Assembly: GCF_000269985.1 (NCBI RefSeq)
Contig: NC_016109.1
Location: 124,001-188,000 of the forward strand
DNA length: 64,000 nucleotides
Direction of reading: 5' to 3'
DNA from: Kitasatospora setae KM-6054
GTDB taxonomy: Bacteria; Actinomycetota; Actinomycetes; Streptomycetales; Streptomycetaceae
The position numbers and the translations under genes were made by a program. Shown here in pieces: positions 61,529-64,000 of the stretch; positions within the stretch are counted from its first letter, which is position 1, and every line of letters starts with the position of its first letter. A model generated the notes under the pieces. That model was not told where the DNA came from. It worked only from the letters and a program-made list of their open reading frames with translations, and made no database searches.

Positions 61529-62992
61529 TCAGCTGCCGGGGACGGTGTCCTTGAACGCGGTGCCGGCCGAGCGCAGCGCGGCGACGTTCGAGGCGACCTG
61601 GGCGGGGCTGAGCACCTGGTCCTTGACGAAGTACACGTAGTCGACCTGCTGGTCGTACGAGCGCGGCGTCGTGGAGTACTGCCCGGCCAGGTCGATCAGC
61701 CAGTGGTTGAAGTCGATGAACTGCGGGGTCTCGGGCAGGTAGGGCTCGCCGTGGGTGGCGACGACCTGGCCGTCGATCCAGTAGGTGATGGCGCTGTTGT
61801 CGATGGTGAACTGCAGCAGGTGCCAGCCGTCGTAGGACTGGCGCTGCTCGCCGTGGGTGTTGACGGCGTTCCACGGGTCCGGGTTGTAGGTCTCCCAGCT
61901 GGTCTCGTACATGATGTCGCCCGGCTCGCCCCAGCCGCCGTTGGGCAGGTACTCGAAGTCCTGCTCGCTGTAGTTCGGGTCCATCGGGGCGTTGAGCGGG
62001 GTGAAGGCGAAGAAGGTCTGGTTGACGTGGTCGCCGTCGGGGCCGCTGTTCGGGGCGTCGGCGAACTTGACCCGGGCCGCGTAGGTGCCGTTCTTGAACT
62101 TCCGCGCGGTGGTCTGGATCTCGGTCTCCCTGGTGCCGGCGGCCGTGCCGTCGGTGGTCAGCCGCAGGTTGAGCACCTTGCTGCCGCCGACGGTGGGGAA
62201 GGTGACGTCGGCCGGGGACCAGGTGGCGCCGGAGACGCCGGGGCCGCCCTGGCCGGACTTGACGGTCCAGCCGTGCTGCTGGACGGCGGCGTCCGCGCTG
62301 GTGCCGTAGGAGAAGTCGTCGAACAGGACCGGCGCGTTCGGGTCGACCGGCGGGGTGGAGGTGGAGCCGGACGGGGACGGGCTGGGGGACGAACTCGGCG
62401 ACGGGGACGGGTTGTTGCCGGCCGGGGCGGTGCCCCAGACCAGCGCGCCGTCCTCCTGCAGGGTGACCTTCTGCCAGTCGGCGTAGCCGGTCTGGGCGCC
62501 GCCGAAGGAGTAGTCGTCGGACTGGGTGAGGGTCTGCCAGTCCGAGCGGTAGAAGCGCAGCTGCATGTCGCCGGTGGACTGCCCGGGGGCGAGCGAGCCG
62601 GCGCCGGCGGTGAAGCCGATCTCCAGGTAGCGGTCGGCGGTGGCGGTGGGGTTGGCCAGCGTGCCGAAGGTGCCGGTGATGTTGGCGCAGCCCTTGACCG
62701 CCCAGGAGCAGGCGAAGCGGTAGGTGGTGCTCGGGCCGTCGGACTTGAAGTAGTAGCGCAGGGTGATCCGGTTGAGCGCGACGGTGCCGCTGCCGGTGTT
62801 GGTGACCTGCAGCCAGGGCTCCGACTGGTCGGCGGTCGCACCGGAGGCGCTGGTGCGGTACTGGACGCTGAACGCGTCGGCGGCGGACGCCGGGACGACG
62901 GTCAGCGCGGTGGCGGCCAGGCCGGCCGCGGCGATCGCGGCGGCCGCGGCGAGCCGGGCGCGTCGGCTGGTCGTGCGGGGGCGTGCGGACAC
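61529..62992 (-). CDS. Secreted GH16-family glycoside hydrolase with CBM3-like module
   Basis: A 487-residue secreted enzyme: Sec signal (LAAAAAIAAAGLAATALTVV), an N-terminal CBM3-like cellulose-binding module (SVQYRTSASGATADQSEPWL, NRITLRYYFKSDGPSTTYRF, ADWQKVTLQEDGALVWG), a Pro/Ser linker, and a GH16 laminarinase-type domain. The catalytic ExDxxE box reads YSEQDFEYLP (nucleophile and acid Glu). Other GH16 features are GTYAARVKFAD and YDGWHLLQFTIDNSAITYWI. It should cleave beta-1,3- or mixed-linkage glucans, tethered to crystalline cellulose by CBM3. GTG 62992 follows GGAAGG. It is read away from the GH20 gene. Confidence 0.92.
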   Translation of the reverse strand: MSARPRTTSRRARLAAAAAIAAAGLAATALTVVPASAADAFSVQYRTSASGATADQSEPWLQVTNTGSGTVALNRITLRYYFKSDGPSTTYRFACSWAVKGCANITGTFGTLANPTATADRYLEIGFTAGAGSLAPGQSTGDMQLRFYRSDWQTLTQSDDYSFGGAQTGYADWQKVTLQEDGALVWGTAPAGNNPSPSPSSSPSPSPSGSTSTPPVDPNAPVLFDDFSYGTSADAAVQQHGWTVKSGQGGPGVSGATWSPADVTFPTVGGSKVLNLRLTTDGTAAGTRETEIQTTARKFKNGTYAARVKFADAPNSGPDGDHVNQTFFAFTPLNAPMDPNYSEQDFEYLPNGGWGEPGDIMYETSWETYNPDPWNAVNTHGEQRQSYDGWHLLQFTIDNSAITYWIDGQVVATHGEPYLPETPQFIDFNHWLIDLAGQYSTTPRSYDQQVDYVYFVKDQVLSPAQVASNVAALRSAGTAFKDTVPGS

Positions 62993-63165
62993 GGTGGTTC
63001 CTTCCGTGGGGGAGGTGCCCCGCGGTGCGGCGGGGCGGCAGGAGGGTGGGGCGGTGGAGCGGTGGGGCGTTCCGGCGGTGCACGTGCGGGGTGCGGCGGT
63101 GGAGCTGGTGGTCCGCGTGCTGCGGGCGGCCGCCGGCGGTGGGCCGGCGGCCGGGTCGGTGGGCC

Positions 63166-64000
63166 TCAGGTGAGGCTGAGGGCGCGTTCGGCGTGGTGCA
63201 CGCCGAGCGCGGCGAGGCGGGGGCGGTGCGCGGCGAGGGCGGGCAGGAAGTCCCGGACGTAGTCGCTGGCGGGGTTCCAGGCCCGGTCGGCGATGGCGCA
63301 CAGCCGGGGGTAGGCGAGGTAGTCGAAGTGCTCGGCGGTGGTGACGAACTCGCTCCACAGCTGGGCCTGGGTGCCGAGCACCCGGGCCCGCTCGGCCTCG
63401 TCCCAGTGCGCGGGGGCGGCCTGGTGGGCGTGCGTGGCGGCGAGGTCGACGACGTACCCGGCCTGGCCGAGCGGTTCGTCGGGGCGGGCGCTCTGCGGGT
63501 AGTCGAGGTAGGTGGCGCGGTGCGGGGCCATCACCACGTCGTGGCCGCGCCGGGCGGCCTCCCGGCCGTGCTCGGCGTCCCGCCAGGGCATCACGGTGAA
63601 CTCGACGGGCAGCGTGGCGCCGTCGGTCTCGGCCCAGCAGACCGGGACGCGTCCGGCGGCCAGCAGGTGCCGGCCGACCTCGCCGAGGAACCAGCCGCGC
63701 AGCTGGGCGGGGGCGGCCAGGCCGAGTTCGGCGGCCCGGCGGCGGGCGGCGGGGCTGCGCTCCCACTCGACGGTGGGGCACTCGTCCCCGCCCAGGTGGA
63801 CGTACCGGGACGGGAACAGCTCCAGCGTCTCGTCCAGCACCGCGCGGCAGAACTCCAGCGCCTCCTCGTGCACGCCGAGCACGGTCTCGCACACGCCCCA
63901 CTCGGTCCACACGTCGAGCTGCCGCCCGGGCTGGTTGCCCAGCCGCGGGTAGGCGGCCAGCGCGGCCCGGGTGTGGCCCGGCATGTCGATCTCGGGGACG
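63166..64000 (-). CDS. Beta-N-acetylhexosaminidase (GH20), C-terminal part (runs off right edge)
   Basis: Only the C-terminal 277 residues are in the window. They start in the GH20 catalytic region (VPEIDMPGHTRAAL), then SRYVHLGGDECPTVEW with the catalytic Asp-Glu pair in GGDE, ETDGATLPVEFTVMPWRDAE, and HWDEAERARVLGTQAQLWSE with LWSEF (substrate Trp). The enzyme removes terminal GlcNAc from chitin oligomers or glycoconjugates. The N-terminus and any signal peptide lie beyond base 64000. The GH16 gene is the next gene downstream on the same strand, 173 bases from the stop, so they may be transcribed together. Confidence 0.93.
   Translation of the reverse strand, partial: VPEIDMPGHTRAALAAYPRLGNQPGRQLDVWTEWGVCETVLGVHEEALEFCRAVLDETLELFPSRYVHLGGDECPTVEWERSPAARRRAAELGLAAPAQLRGWFLGEVGRHLLAAGRVPVCWAETDGATLPVEFTVMPWRDAEHGREAARRGHDVVMAPHRATYLDYPQSARPDEPLGQAGYVVDLAATHAHQAAPAHWDEAERARVLGTQAQLWSEFVTTAEHFDYLAYPRLCAIADRAWNPASDYVRDFLPALAAHRPRLAALGVHHAERALSLT

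Overview
The window is very GC-rich, uses GTG and TTG starts freely, and carries gene families typical of Streptomycetaceae: a gamma-butyrolactone synthase/receptor pair, a CseB/CseC-like two-component system, a YtrA-type GntR regulator with an ABC transporter, Spo0M, EF-hand calcium proteins, many secreted proteins and a TIR-NACHT-WD40 giant. A Streptomyces or Kitasatospora chromosome (or large linear replicon) is the most likely source. I found no rRNA, tRNA or CRISPR array.

Region 1-6.7 kb looks like a genome arm. It holds the 3'-truncated view of an NAD-dependent epimerase, about 1 kb of tandem repeats, a TetR-type butyrolactone receptor and a divergent AfsA-family synthase. Then come a truncated secreted-protein gene, a heavily decayed IS701-type transposase, a small secreted beta/gamma-crystallin-like protein and a membrane protein. 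The + strand here is strikingly rich in C and poor in G and T, and this changes both the functional AfsA gene and the dead transposase.

Region 6.7-31 kb is more ordinary. It has a CxxC protein, a HEAT-repeat protein, a D-Ala-D-Ala carboxypeptidase coupled to an exo/endonuclease/phosphatase-fold membrane enzyme, a two-component system, a subtilisin with a P domain, Spo0M and a methyltransferase. A GntR/ABC/DUF2079 regulon with matching operators follows, then an S33 peptidase lipoprotein, a WGR-DUF4132 giant, a phosphoesterase and several small proteins.

Region 31-45 kb has EF-hand proteins, a secreted cyclophilin, two large FtsX-type permeases joined by a micro-ORF, and a minus-strand run of secreted proteins. 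That run contains an aerolysin-like candidate, I36-type inhibitor-like proteins, an Ig-like protein and a DUF4177-like protein. Part of it is a 676-bp tandem duplication, with one copy of the aerolysin-like gene collapsed into a chimeric remnant. A Nudix hydrolase and an atypical PanC paralogue close the region.

Region 45-55.3 kb resembles a conflict/defence island: a 1,975-residue TIR-phosphoesterase-NACHT-pentapeptide-WD40 protein, an ion-transporter-like permease preceded by long tandem repeats, and a three-gene cassette (membrane protein of unknown type, cupin-like protein, inositol-monophosphatase-like protein). Region 55.3-64 kb is metabolic and secretory: a zinc alcohol dehydrogenase with a divergent TetR regulator, oleate hydratase, a multicopper oxidase with a membrane partner and an operator-like palindrome, and two polysaccharide-degrading enzymes (GH16 with CBM3, and a GH20 cut by the window edge).
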